From Nocardiopsis ganjiahuensis DSM 45031 (lineage in GTDB: Bacteria; Actinomycetota; Actinomycetes; Streptosporangiales; Streptosporangiaceae), in the NCBI RefSeq assembly GCF_000341085.1, contig NZ_ANBA01000009.1:124001-188000 (forward strand): 64,000 nucleotides of DNA. The letters run 5' to 3'. Each line of letters opens with the position of its first letter. The first letter of the stretch is position 1. This document shows, one piece after another, positions 41,672-49,691 of this stretch. The position numbers and the translations under genes were made by a program. The notes beneath the pieces were generated by a model, which saw only the letters and a program-made list of their open reading frames with translations, had not been told where the DNA came from and did not search any database.

Positions 41672-42382
41672 TCAGGCGTGGTCGGCGCCGAGGGCCAGGG
41701 CTTCCAAGCGGCCCAGGTCGACCACGACCACGTACTGTCTTCCGGTGCGGATCAGTCCGAGTTCCTTGAGCTGGGTGTAGGCGTGGTGCACTGAAGTCCG
41801 GGAGAGCCCGGCGAAACCGCCGACCTCCAGCTGGGGCAGCGGGATGTGCAGGAGCCGGCCCTCACCGGTGCGGTCGGGGCCGTCCGTGAGCGGAGCCGAG
41901 GTCGGTTCGCCGAGCATCGCCGCAAGGTGCACCAGGGCTGCGGGCAGCCGCCGTTCGGCGGGCAGCCTGGCCAGCTGGACACGGATCCTGTCGCTCTCGT
42001 CCTGGCGTTGGAAGGCGCTGTCCCACAACACGTCCACAAGGCCGAGCTCCCTGAGCCTGCTCTGGAAGCGTTCGGCGGACAGGTAGACCGTGCTGCCGCC
42101 GCTCAGAGCGGTGACCGTAGCACTGCAGGTGCGGCCACCGCCCGCCAGCACGGACTCCCCGAGGATCTCACCGCGGGCGCGGAAGGCCAACGGGGCAGCG
42201 GTGCCATCGGCGTACACCGATACCACGCGGACCCGCCCGCTGATCATCAAGTGGATCCCCTGGCCGGTGTCCCCCTGGTTGAGCAGGGCCTGCCCGGTGC
42301 TGAACGGGTGGCGCGGGGCCATGGATATGAGCTGACGCCACTGCTCATCGCTGAGCAGTCCGCCGAAACCGTGTCTACGCAT
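41672..42382 (-). CDS. CRP/FNR-family transcriptional regulator
   Basis: 236 aa; ATG at 42382 with GAGGA about 10 nt upstream. Residues 10-125 are a cyclic-nucleotide-binding beta barrel (LNQGDTGQGIHLMISGRVRV, then ARGEILGESVLAGGG followed by R84 and SATVTAL), close to the phosphate-binding cassette of cNMP-responsive members. Residues about 180-222 are a winged helix (LEVGGFAGLSRTSVHHAYTQ, then LKELGLIRTGR). There are no FNR-type cysteines. It is encoded just ahead of a cyclase-like gene in the same direction, so the natural reading is a regulator that senses that enzyme's product and controls the operon; that is inference. Confidence 0.88.
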   Translation of the reverse strand: MRRHGFGGLLSDEQWRQLISMAPRHPFSTGQALLNQGDTGQGIHLMISGRVRVVSVYADGTAAPLAFRARGEILGESVLAGGGRTCSATVTALSGGSTVYLSAERFQSRLRELGLVDVLWDSAFQRQDESDRIRVQLARLPAERRLPAALVHLAAMLGEPTSAPLTDGPDRTGEGRLLHIPLPQLEVGGFAGLSRTSVHHAYTQLKELGLIRTGRQYVVVVDLGRLEALALGADHA

Positions 42383-42855
42383 AGGGGGCAGTCCTCTTCT
42401 CCACTGTGACCTGCACTCGGGATTCTCGTTCCTGGGAGGGAGCGGCACCCCGGCCTGGCCGACTCCGGCCAGCTGATGTGTGGCCCGCACGGCGGCGAAA
42501 CCCCGATCGAAGCTGGTGGTAGCCGCCGAAGGCGTGCCTGGCTCAGGACTCGGCTTGGAACGCCGGGGTCGGGGAAGCGGCCGGTGAAGACCAGCTCCCG
42601 AAGTCCTACGGCCCGTCCGTAGCGACGCGGGAAGCCGCGTACTCGGGCAGCAACCAGTACAGGACGCGGCGGGGGCGTGGGTGCCGACAGCGGTGATCTG
42701 GTCGCCCAACAGGCCCACGGTGTCGTTCTCCCAGGTGGGCTGGGAGCGGGTTCATCCGCTACTGAGCGGTCGACATGGGCGGGTAGGCCACCGCAACAGC
42801 CGATCCTGTGCCTTCTCCCTGGATACCGGGGCGTCCAGCCACACGCTGAGCATCG
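42383..42855. other. Upstream region of the CRP-like gene, no supported gene
   Basis: About 470 bp. It must contain the promoter of the CRP-cyclase operon. No intact frame with a ribosome binding site is seen. The DNA runs into gene fragments on its right side and may be largely debris. Confidence 0.35.
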
Positions 42856-43041
42856 GTCGATCTGGAGTCTTACGCAGAGCTGTTCTTCGAAGGAGGCTTC
42901 TCGGCAAGCGAGTGGAAAACGTGTTTCCTGGGCTCGGAGTTCGACTGCCTCACCGGTGGAACCGACCCGCCGGTGCGGATGTACGGCCAGGCGATCGTGT
43001 GTACTACGGGAGATCGTCAAAGCCCGGGATCGAGAACGTGA
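42856..43041 (+). pseudogene. Short gene fragment
   Basis: A 61-residue open stretch without a start codon or ribosome binding site reads like the inside of a protein: LESYAELFFEGGFSASEWKT, then LGSEFDCLTGGTDPPVRMYG, ending at a TGA. I do not recognise the family. It runs in a different frame from the TPR fragment that follows, so this is either two fragments or one frameshifted gene. Confidence 0.4.
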
Positions 43042-43540
43042 AGCGCTCGAGGTTCTCGGAACTGTGCATCGTGGAAGCAGACCACTACCCGTACTCCTGA
43101 GTTCGTGGTTGTGGGCCGTCGAAGGAGAGGTCCATTCAGCTCTCGGGCAGGAATCGGCCGCGCAACGGGCCATCGAACGTGCCTTCTCGGTTCTCCCCCA
43201 TCAGCCGAACGACCCCGCGCTGCCGTTTCTCATGCTGGATCAGACGCACCTGTTGCGTTGGCGGGGCCACTGTCTGGCACGCCTGGGCCGCACCGAGGCG
43301 ATCGAGGACCTCACACAGGCCTTGGAAGAGATAGCCCCGCTGGGGCTCGGCCGCGCGGAGGCCGGGCTGCGCACCGATCTGGCGCTGGCCTACTCCGTAC
43401 ACGGTGATCTCCGGCAGGCCGGAGTCCACGCCGAACGTGCCGCCGAGCTCTCCCAACGCTCCGGCTCGGTCCGCCAGCGCTCCCGAGTGGCCCACTTGCT
43501 CAGGCCGCGTACCCCGTCAGGAAGCGAGCCGGTGGAGTAG
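43018..43540 (+). pseudogene. C-terminal TPR fragment of an XRE-type regulator
   Basis: About 170 residues match the C-terminal part of actinobacterial XRE-TPR regulators: SSWLWAVEGEVHSALGQESA, then LMLDQTHLLRWRGHCLARLG and TDLALAYSVHGDLRQAGVHA, closing with GSVRQRSRVAHLL. The N-terminal DNA-binding domain and first repeats are missing and no start is evident. It ends 24 bp inside the convergent NUDIX remnant. Confidence 0.6.
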
Positions 43541-43852
43541 GGCGACCAGGGTTCCGGAGCTCTGCACGCGTCCCTCGGCGATCAGGCTGCGGGCCTTGGC
43601 CAGGGGCACCCATTCGTAGATTCCCTCGTCGAACTCCGTGGGGTCCGCGACGAGCTCGGCATCACGGCCGATGAACACGTGATGCGGGCTACGGACCGTG
43701 CCGATCATCGGCTCGAAGGTGGCCACGTGCTCGAACCTGTTGCCCGAGGGCGTGGTGATGTCGGCCTTGCCCAGCCGCACCCACGGGTTGTCGTAGAGGG
43801 TGCGCTCACCGTGCACCACCCAGCGGCCCTGACTGTCCTCGGTCCCGTCCAT
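43517..43852 (-). pseudogene. NUDIX protein with the catalytic box deleted
   Basis: 111 aa from an ATG at 43852. Both ends match ADP-sugar-type NUDIX hydrolases: GERTLYDNPWVRLGKADI at the start, and TFEPMIGTVRSPHHVF, YEWVPLAKARSLIAEG and SSGTLVALLHRLA at the end. Relatives have about 60 residues between EH and TFEP that contain the NUDIX box; here EHVATFEP runs straight through. The deletion is in frame, so a protein could be made, but it cannot be an active NUDIX enzyme. Confidence 0.65.
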
Positions 43853-44018
43853 GCCCCGAAACTATCGCGACCGGAGCACCTCCGAATGGGCGCTCCCCAG
43901 CTGCCTCATCTGTCGAACCCCGCCCTGTGTACCCGTGCCCCGAGCTCGTACCCCGAACTGGACTCATTCTCGCCCGCTCCCCGGCCTCGAGCCAGGTCCT
44001 GAGCTCAGAACGTGGCGT

Positions 44019-45953
44019 TCACGTTCTCGTCCGGAGTACCAGCGTCCGTGCGCGCCGGTCGTGCCCGGCTCGTTTCCACGGATCCGTCCGCGCCGGGAGG
44101 CACTCGAACAGGATCAGGAGATGTCCCAGAAGCGGAATCGTCTGCGGGAGTCCGAACAGTGCCGCCCTGCCCGCCGCCTGCCCGTGTGAGAGAGGCCCGC
44201 CGTCCCGCGCGCTCACGACTCTGAGACCCAGCAGCATCTTGCCGAAGGTCGCGCCCCGGTACCTGAGGAACAGCCAGTCGTAGAGGAACAGCAGAACTCC
44301 CCAACCGAGGAAGAACAGAACCAGGACGACCTCGGCGAAGGTGTCGACGACGCTCGCCGAAACACCGAGAACCGACACCACCACGAGCATGACGAAGACC
44401 GCTCCCAGCGCGAAGAGGAACACCAGCCCGTAGTCGATGACCCGGGCGGCCGACCTCGCCCACACGCCTGCGAGCGAGAGAGCATCAGGTGAGCGCGGCA
44501 AAGCTTCGCGGCCAGGTGGGGTCACCTGTGACTCGGGCTCGGGAACAGGTCCGGTCGGATGCAGCTTTCGAAGTGGAGTCGAGAGTGGGGGCGCCGGCGC
44601 GAACCGTGGTCCTGAAGCCGAGGCGCCGACTCCGAAACCGTGCTGCCCCCGGCGGTGTTCAGGGGCGTGCGGTGGGTCCGTCTCCACGGGGGCGGGCCCG
44701 TGCGCGGGAAGCACCTCCACCGTCACGGGGAGGTCGGTGTCCCCCGTTCTGCCCTCCAGTGTGAGCGTTCCTTCCAGGTTGCCGAGCCGCCTGGTGTCCA
44801 CCGACACGTCGAACGCGTCCGCCTCCACACTCACGTGGATCCAGTCGTCATGGGGACGCGGCACGCAGTCACGGGCCAGGAGCGGCCCCAGGAGCTGGAT
44901 CCGGCGGTGGGGTTCGGACTCGTACTGGCTCACCCGCCCGAAGTCCAGCCGTTCCGGTGATGGCCGAACCGTCACCTCGGCCAGCGCCTGGGAGGCTTCG
45001 TCCGCGATCGACCGGATGTCGTTGCGGACAAGTCCGTGCAGTGCCCGGCAGGCGGCGTCCGCGACCTCCCCGTCCTGACTCTGCAGGAGTCGGCACAGCT
45101 CGGTTACCGCGCCGCGTCGGCTGAACACCTCGGGGCTGGAGACCGCCAGCCTCAGTTCCTCCGGCAGGCCCTCCCCACCGGTCCGCCGCCTGCTGCTGCG
45201 GGCCAGATAGACGTCCCCCTGCAGATTGATGCTGCGGCTGGGCGTCTGGTGCGGGTTCTCCTGACGCACCCGTTCGTAGACGTAGTCGTAGAGCTCGTTG
45301 ACGGACACGCGCCCGTCCGCGTCCAGGTCCGCCTCCCCCGAGGCCAACCCGGAGGTGAGCGCCCGGGTGAACACCGAGGGGCACACCTGCCGATCTGTGC
45401 TCAGACGGGTGCCTTCGAAGGCGTACTCCATGGCGTTGGACGCGGTGATCACCGCGTAGCCGTGCCCGCTGGCCAAGCCTTCCTCGGAAAAGGCGTCCAA
45501 CACGTTCACGTCGCCGGCCGCACGTGGAACCATTCCCTCCATGAAGGCACCGCCGTAGCAGCAGTCGAGGAGGAGCACGATGTTGCGGGCCCTGCACTCG
45601 GCCATGCACCCGCGGACGAAGTCAGCCGAGACCGCGCTCGAGGACAACCTCTGGGGAAGGGTGTCAGCGGCGGCGAAAAAGAGCTGGCCGGAGGCGTTCT
45701 TCAGACCGTGGCAGGAGAAGTGCAGCAGCAGTGAGTCGCTCCTGCTCCGGTCTGCGAAGAAGTCCTCCACCCGTCTGGACACCATGTAGGCAGACCCGTT
45801 GCGCACCACCTCGACCCCGAAGCCTCCGATCTCCGAGTTCCCGAGGACTCCGGCGAGGGCGACCGCGTCCTCACCGGGCGCGAGCAGGTGTTCGAGGCCC
45901 TCGTCCTCGTAGGTGTCCGTGGCCACGATCAGGGCGTGCCGACCGCTGCTCAT
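44019..45953 (-). CDS. Caspase-like peptidase fused to an RDD membrane domain
   Basis: 644 aa; the ATG overlaps the EACC1 stop by 4 bp. Residues 1-250 are a C14 caspase-like domain with the catalytic dyad His82 (LHFSCHGLKNASGQLFF) and Cys132 (IVLLLDCCYGGAF). An EF-hand-like loop, DLDADGRVSVNEL (209-221), follows and may bind calcium. The middle 200 residues include helical-repeat-like and beta segments plus a Pro-rich linker. The C-terminus (about 500-640) is an RDD membrane domain with three hydrophobic helices and the conserved YRGATFGKMLLGLRVV. Such caspases act as death effectors in bacterial conflict systems. Membrane tethering through RDD suggests action at the cell envelope. Confidence 0.88.
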   Translation of the reverse strand: MSSGRHALIVATDTYEDEGLEHLLAPGEDAVALAGVLGNSEIGGFGVEVVRNGSAYMVSRRVEDFFADRSRSDSLLLHFSCHGLKNASGQLFFAAADTLPQRLSSSAVSADFVRGCMAECRARNIVLLLDCCYGGAFMEGMVPRAAGDVNVLDAFSEEGLASGHGYAVITASNAMEYAFEGTRLSTDRQVCPSVFTRALTSGLASGEADLDADGRVSVNELYDYVYERVRQENPHQTPSRSINLQGDVYLARSSRRRTGGEGLPEELRLAVSSPEVFSRRGAVTELCRLLQSQDGEVADAACRALHGLVRNDIRSIADEASQALAEVTVRPSPERLDFGRVSQYESEPHRRIQLLGPLLARDCVPRPHDDWIHVSVEADAFDVSVDTRRLGNLEGTLTLEGRTGDTDLPVTVEVLPAHGPAPVETDPPHAPEHRRGQHGFGVGASASGPRFAPAPPLSTPLRKLHPTGPVPEPESQVTPPGREALPRSPDALSLAGVWARSAARVIDYGLVFLFALGAVFVMLVVVSVLGVSASVVDTFAEVVLVLFFLGWGVLLFLYDWLFLRYRGATFGKMLLGLRVVSARDGGPLSHGQAAGRAALFGLPQTIPLLGHLLILFECLPARTDPWKRAGHDRRARTLVLRTRT

Positions 45954-46339
45954 CGCTGCTCACCGTTACCGGAGTGGCGGCCGACGAAGAGTTCGAACGA
46001 CCTCGCGGCCTGTTCGGGAGAGGCCTCGGAGATCTCCAGGACGTCCCCGTCGATCACCAGTCGGATCGTCGGGCGCTCCCGACACCGGGCCCGCCAGCCT
46101 CGAACGATGTCGATGACCGAGCTCAGGGCGGTGGCGGACTGGTTGAGCGTCACCAGAAGGGCGCCGACCTCAGCCATGCCCCAGCCGCGCGCTCCGGGCG
46201 GGGCCTGGCCTCCCTGCGAGGGGGCGACGTCGTGCACGTCGAGTTGGAGCAGTTCGCGCCGTAGCTGGCGGGCCATCTCGTCCAGTTGGTCGGTGGAGGC
46301 GTCCTCACCGGTGAGAAGAACCTTCAATGATGTGGCCAC
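45950..46339 (-). CDS. EACC1-type effector-associated protein
   Basis: 129 aa from a GTG at 46339 with GGGAG about 8 nt upstream. The layout is that of the effector-associated constant component EACC1: LKVLLTGEDASTDQLDEMAR, ARGWGMAEVGALLVTLNQSA, a helix (VIDIVRGWRARC) and a final strand pair (TIRLVIDGDVLEI). EACC1 proteins are known companions of caspases and other peptidases in NTP-dependent conflict systems. It overlaps the caspase start by 4 bp. No NTPase partner is seen next to the pair. Confidence 0.75.
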   Translation of the reverse strand: MATSLKVLLTGEDASTDQLDEMARQLRRELLQLDVHDVAPSQGGQAPPGARGWGMAEVGALLVTLNQSATALSSVIDIVRGWRARCRERPTIRLVIDGDVLEISEASPEQAARSFELFVGRHSGNGEQR

Positions 46340-47284
46340 TGGTCGGCTCCCACTCCGTCACGGGGTGAAACACCCCAGTGCACGAATGTCTGATATTTAC
46401 CAGTCTGCTCTCTTTTGCGGCGAATACAAATGGATCATTCTTTACGGACCTGTGTCGGTGCCCCCAGGCCACAGGAGCAGCACGGACCTCGGATGTCCGA
46501 GGTCATCGGCGTCCACCGACCCCGCGCCACGTGCTCAGCGGACACGAACAGCTGCTCGGAATTGCTCCACAACCGGGGCGAAGCGCGAAGCATCCTGGTG
46601 TCTCTGACCGCCGAGGAGAGCTCTGTCGTTGAAGTGTGAGCCGGGTGTCCTGTGCCCGGTGCCACAGCTCGGGCGGAGGCTGAACGATGGCCCTGGCGCC
46701 CGTCAGAACGCTCAGGTTCGGCTTCCACACCACAACCGAACGGCGCTCCCACAACGCGAACGCCTCACTGACATGGTGCTGGGCCGCTGTTTGGGAAGCG
46801 CCAGTGACCGGATGGCAGGGCGTGCAGACACAGACCGGCCTGCACAGGGCCTGTGTCCGGCTGTGTTCGTCGTAGGTCGACCTCTCGTGGACGTTCAACC
46901 AGCACGTGTGCCTCAGGGGAACGAGGGCCCGGACCTGCAGCACCTCGTCTTCGCGTTTGTTCATGACGCTTGGTCTGCCTGGAGCGGACCGGATCGAGGG
47001 GAAGAGGGGCCGCGTACGGCGGTCCCGGCGGTGACATGCCATTGACGGCGCGATGTTCCCCTTCGGGCTGTGCCGGGCACCAGACTGTACTTCGTTGACC
47101 AGGGCCGTTTCCGGAGGGTGCCCGTGTGTACGCAGCCCGCGCGAGCGGGTATCGCGAGCTGACACGAGGCGATCCGGATCGGAGTCGGCGTCGGCGGGGA
47201 CGACCGTTGCGTGCCGGGGCGGGCGGCCGCCGCACCGGCACCGCGGCCCGCGGGTCTCATCGGCGCGAGGACCGGAGGTAGAGG
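46340..47284. other. Long region without a supported gene
   Basis: 945 bp. The part near 46380-46450 is AT-rich and probably holds the promoter of the EACC1-caspase operon. A minus-strand frame starting at an ATG near 46966 (opening NKREDEVLQVRALVPLRHTC) looks weakly coding but lacks a ribosome binding site and a family. The right end (GGAGGTAGAGG) is the binding site of the next gene. Probably decayed DNA. Confidence 0.4.
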
Positions 47285-49111
47285 ATGAGCGACACCGGAT
47301 GGCCGCTGGAGACCGGCATGCTGCGCGCGGTGTTCGACAGCGTGGGCGCGGGGATGCTCGTGGTCGGCCCCACGGGCCTCGTCACCGCCGCCAACCCCTA
47401 CGCGCAGCAGATCGTCGGCCGCCCCGGTGAGCAGCTGCTGGGCGCGGACGTGCACGACCTGCTGCACCGTGACGAGGACGGGAACGAGATTCCGCGCGGG
47501 GAGTGCCCCATCGTGGGTGTGCTCGACAGCGGTCGGCACGCCGAGGGGAGCGAGGAGTTCTACCTCCGGGGGGACGGATCGCTCGTACCCATCATCTGGG
47601 CGGCCACCCCGCTGCAGCACGGGGACGCCCCGGAGGGCGCCGTCGTGGTCTTCCACGACTTCAAGAAGCACCGGGACGCCCACGAGCAGACCGCCGCGCA
47701 CCTGGCGGCGCTGGAGGAGCTGACCACTCGGCTGAGCATGGTGGCGGAGGTCTCCACGCTGCTCATCTCCTCCTCGCACATCGGCGAGACGCTGGACCGC
47801 CTGGTCCGGCTGCTGGTACCTGAGCTGGGCGACTGGGCGGTGATCGACCTGCTCCCGGAAGGGGACGCGGAAGGGGAGATGCGGCGCGTGGCCGTGCACG
47901 CCCCCGGTACCGACGGCGCGGCGGAGTCGTTGAAGGGTTCGCTGCCGTCGCTGCCGCAGACCTCGCGTGCGGCGCTGGCACGCGCTCTGTACAGCCGCCA
48001 ACCGGTGCTGCTCAACCCGGAGGCGATGGACAGCGAGCCGGACGAACCGATCGCCCGCGCGCACCAGCAGCTGTTCGAGCACCTGGGCGGAGGGGCCGCG
48101 GTGGTGGTGCCGCTGTACACGCACAGGCGGGCGTTCGGTGCGCTGACGTTGGCCCGCACCGGTCGGCGGGCCGTCTACACCGACGCCGAGGTTCTCGTCC
48201 TGGGGGACATCGCGCGGCGCGCGGGCCTGGTGATGGAGAGCACCCGGCTCTTCGAGCAGCAGCGCGACATGGCCGAGACCCTGCAGCGCCAGCTCCTGAC
48301 CCCTCTGCCGCAGGTCGACCACCTCCGGTTCGCCGCCCGGTACCAGCCCGCGCAACAGGCCACCGAGGTCGGCGGGGACTGGTACGACGCCTTTCTCCTG
48401 GCCGACGGCGTCACGACTATGGTGATCGGGGACGTGGTCGGCCACGACCTCCAGGCGGCCGCGCACATGGCCGAGGTCCGCAACATGCTGCGGGCGCTGG
48501 CCTGGGACCGCCAGGAACCGCCGAGCGCGATCATGGAGCGGTTGGACGGGGTGATGACCCACACCAGTGACGCCCCCATGGCGACCGTCGTCTTCGCCCG
48601 TATCGAAGGCCCGGACGGCGGCCCCTGGCACCTGCACTGGGTCAACGCCGGGCACCCCCCGCCGCTGCTCGTCACGGCCGAGGGCGACGCCCGCTATCTG
48701 GAGGACGGCCACGGCCCCCTGCTCGGTTTGAACTCCGCCCTGCACCTGGGCCTGGAATGGCCCGACGCCCGTGAGGAGCTTCCCGCGCGGTCCACGCTGC
48801 TGTTCTACACCGACGGTCTCGTCGAGAGCCGTGACCAGCACCTCGAGACGGGGTTGGAGGAGCTGCGCCACCACGCCGCGGGTCTGGTCCACCTCGAGTT
48901 GGAGGACTTCCTCGACGAGCTCCTCGTTCGTATCGACCCCCGAGGGGACGACGTCGCCCTGCTCGCCCTGCGCATCCCGCCGGCGGGGGCGGGCGCGGAC
49001 GAGGAGAGGGCGGCGCCTCAGCGCGCGCACAGCCCCGCCGATTCCGAACGCGGTGCTCCCGGCTCCCGGGTGGAGGGCTCCCCGGTGCGGGACACCTCCG
49101 ACCCCCTGTAG
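47285..49111 (+). CDS. PAS-GAF-SpoIIE (PP2C-type) serine phosphatase
   Basis: 608 aa; ATG at 47285 with GGAGG 7 nt upstream. The PAS domain spans about 8-125 (AGMLVVGPTGLVTAANPYAQ, then EGAVVVFHDFKKHRDAHEQT). The GAF domain spans about 150-330 (LVRLLVPELGDWAVIDLLPE, GALTLARTGRRAVYTDAEV). The SpoIIE-type PP2C domain spans about 340-565 (ETLQRQLLTPLPQVDHLRF, EVGGDWYDAFLL, GHDLQAAAHMAEVRNMLRA, VNAGHPPPLLV, LLFYTDGLVESR), and its metal-binding Asp residues are in place. There is no membrane helix. These are actinobacterial regulators of anti-sigma-factor antagonists; the partner is not in the window. Confidence 0.92.
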   Translation: MSDTGWPLETGMLRAVFDSVGAGMLVVGPTGLVTAANPYAQQIVGRPGEQLLGADVHDLLHRDEDGNEIPRGECPIVGVLDSGRHAEGSEEFYLRGDGSLVPIIWAATPLQHGDAPEGAVVVFHDFKKHRDAHEQTAAHLAALEELTTRLSMVAEVSTLLISSSHIGETLDRLVRLLVPELGDWAVIDLLPEGDAEGEMRRVAVHAPGTDGAAESLKGSLPSLPQTSRAALARALYSRQPVLLNPEAMDSEPDEPIARAHQQLFEHLGGGAAVVVPLYTHRRAFGALTLARTGRRAVYTDAEVLVLGDIARRAGLVMESTRLFEQQRDMAETLQRQLLTPLPQVDHLRFAARYQPAQQATEVGGDWYDAFLLADGVTTMVIGDVVGHDLQAAAHMAEVRNMLRALAWDRQEPPSAIMERLDGVMTHTSDAPMATVVFARIEGPDGGPWHLHWVNAGHPPPLLVTAEGDARYLEDGHGPLLGLNSALHLGLEWPDAREELPARSTLLFYTDGLVESRDQHLETGLEELRHHAAGLVHLELEDFLDELLVRIDPRGDDVALLALRIPPAGAGADEERAAPQRAHSPADSERGAPGSRVEGSPVRDTSDPL

Positions 49112-49323
49112 GGCTCCGGGTGGGGCGGTCCGAGGGGTGAGGGATAGGACACCATCGGGCTTTCGTTCGACTGCTCACCTGGGCCGGGAACGGGGACAGG
49201 GGTGGAAAACAGGGGTCGGATCGGGGCATGGGAGAAGTGCTTCAAGGGAAGGTTCTTTTATTTCATGGCGAGTTGGACACCAAAAGTTGCCCAATCGTCA
49301 CCGCGGGGGTGCACTGTAAGAGA

Positions 49324-49659
49324 ATGAAGCGCTGTGATTTCTGTGAACTCCCCGTCGGTGAAGGCTGCGCCTGTGCGCTGCCCCGGGACTACATCGGTAG
49401 CTGTGGGACGGGTACCCCGTTCTCGACCGTGAAGCTTCACCCCGCTGGTGACGCGATCATCATCTCCCTGCGAGGAGTGGCCCACCGGCTCGGCTGCTCG
49501 CACCAGTCAGAATCGGACGTCAAGGCCCCGCTGTGGGGCTGGATCAACTACCCGGACCCGCAGCTGTGGCGACGGATCAGCGAGCACTCCCCCCTCCAGG
49601 CCACCGGAGGCAACACCAAGCGCGCCGCCACCCGCCGGTGCCGCAGCTGCGACCGCTGA
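49324..49659 (+). CDS. Small Cys-rich hypothetical protein
   Basis: 111 aa from an ATG at 49324. The ribosome binding site is weak; an in-frame start at 49228 would add an unconvincing 32 residues. Cysteines sit in pairs at both ends (CDFCELPVGEGCAC and CRSC at the C-terminus), suggesting zinc binding. The middle (LHPAGDAIIISLRGVAHRLG) looks folded. No family is recognised. DNA upstream of the start is noticeably AT-rich. Confidence 0.55.
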   Translation: MKRCDFCELPVGEGCACALPRDYIGSCGTGTPFSTVKLHPAGDAIIISLRGVAHRLGCSHQSESDVKAPLWGWINYPDPQLWRRISEHSPLQATGGNTKRAATRRCRSCDR

Positions 49660-49691
49660 GGCACCGCTGCCCCTGATCAGGGGCAGCGATC

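Noticed and set aside
46503-47165. Open frames on both strands in the gap before the SpoIIE-type gene
   Set aside because: Neither strand gives a ribosome binding site plus a recognisable protein; described only as an unassigned region.
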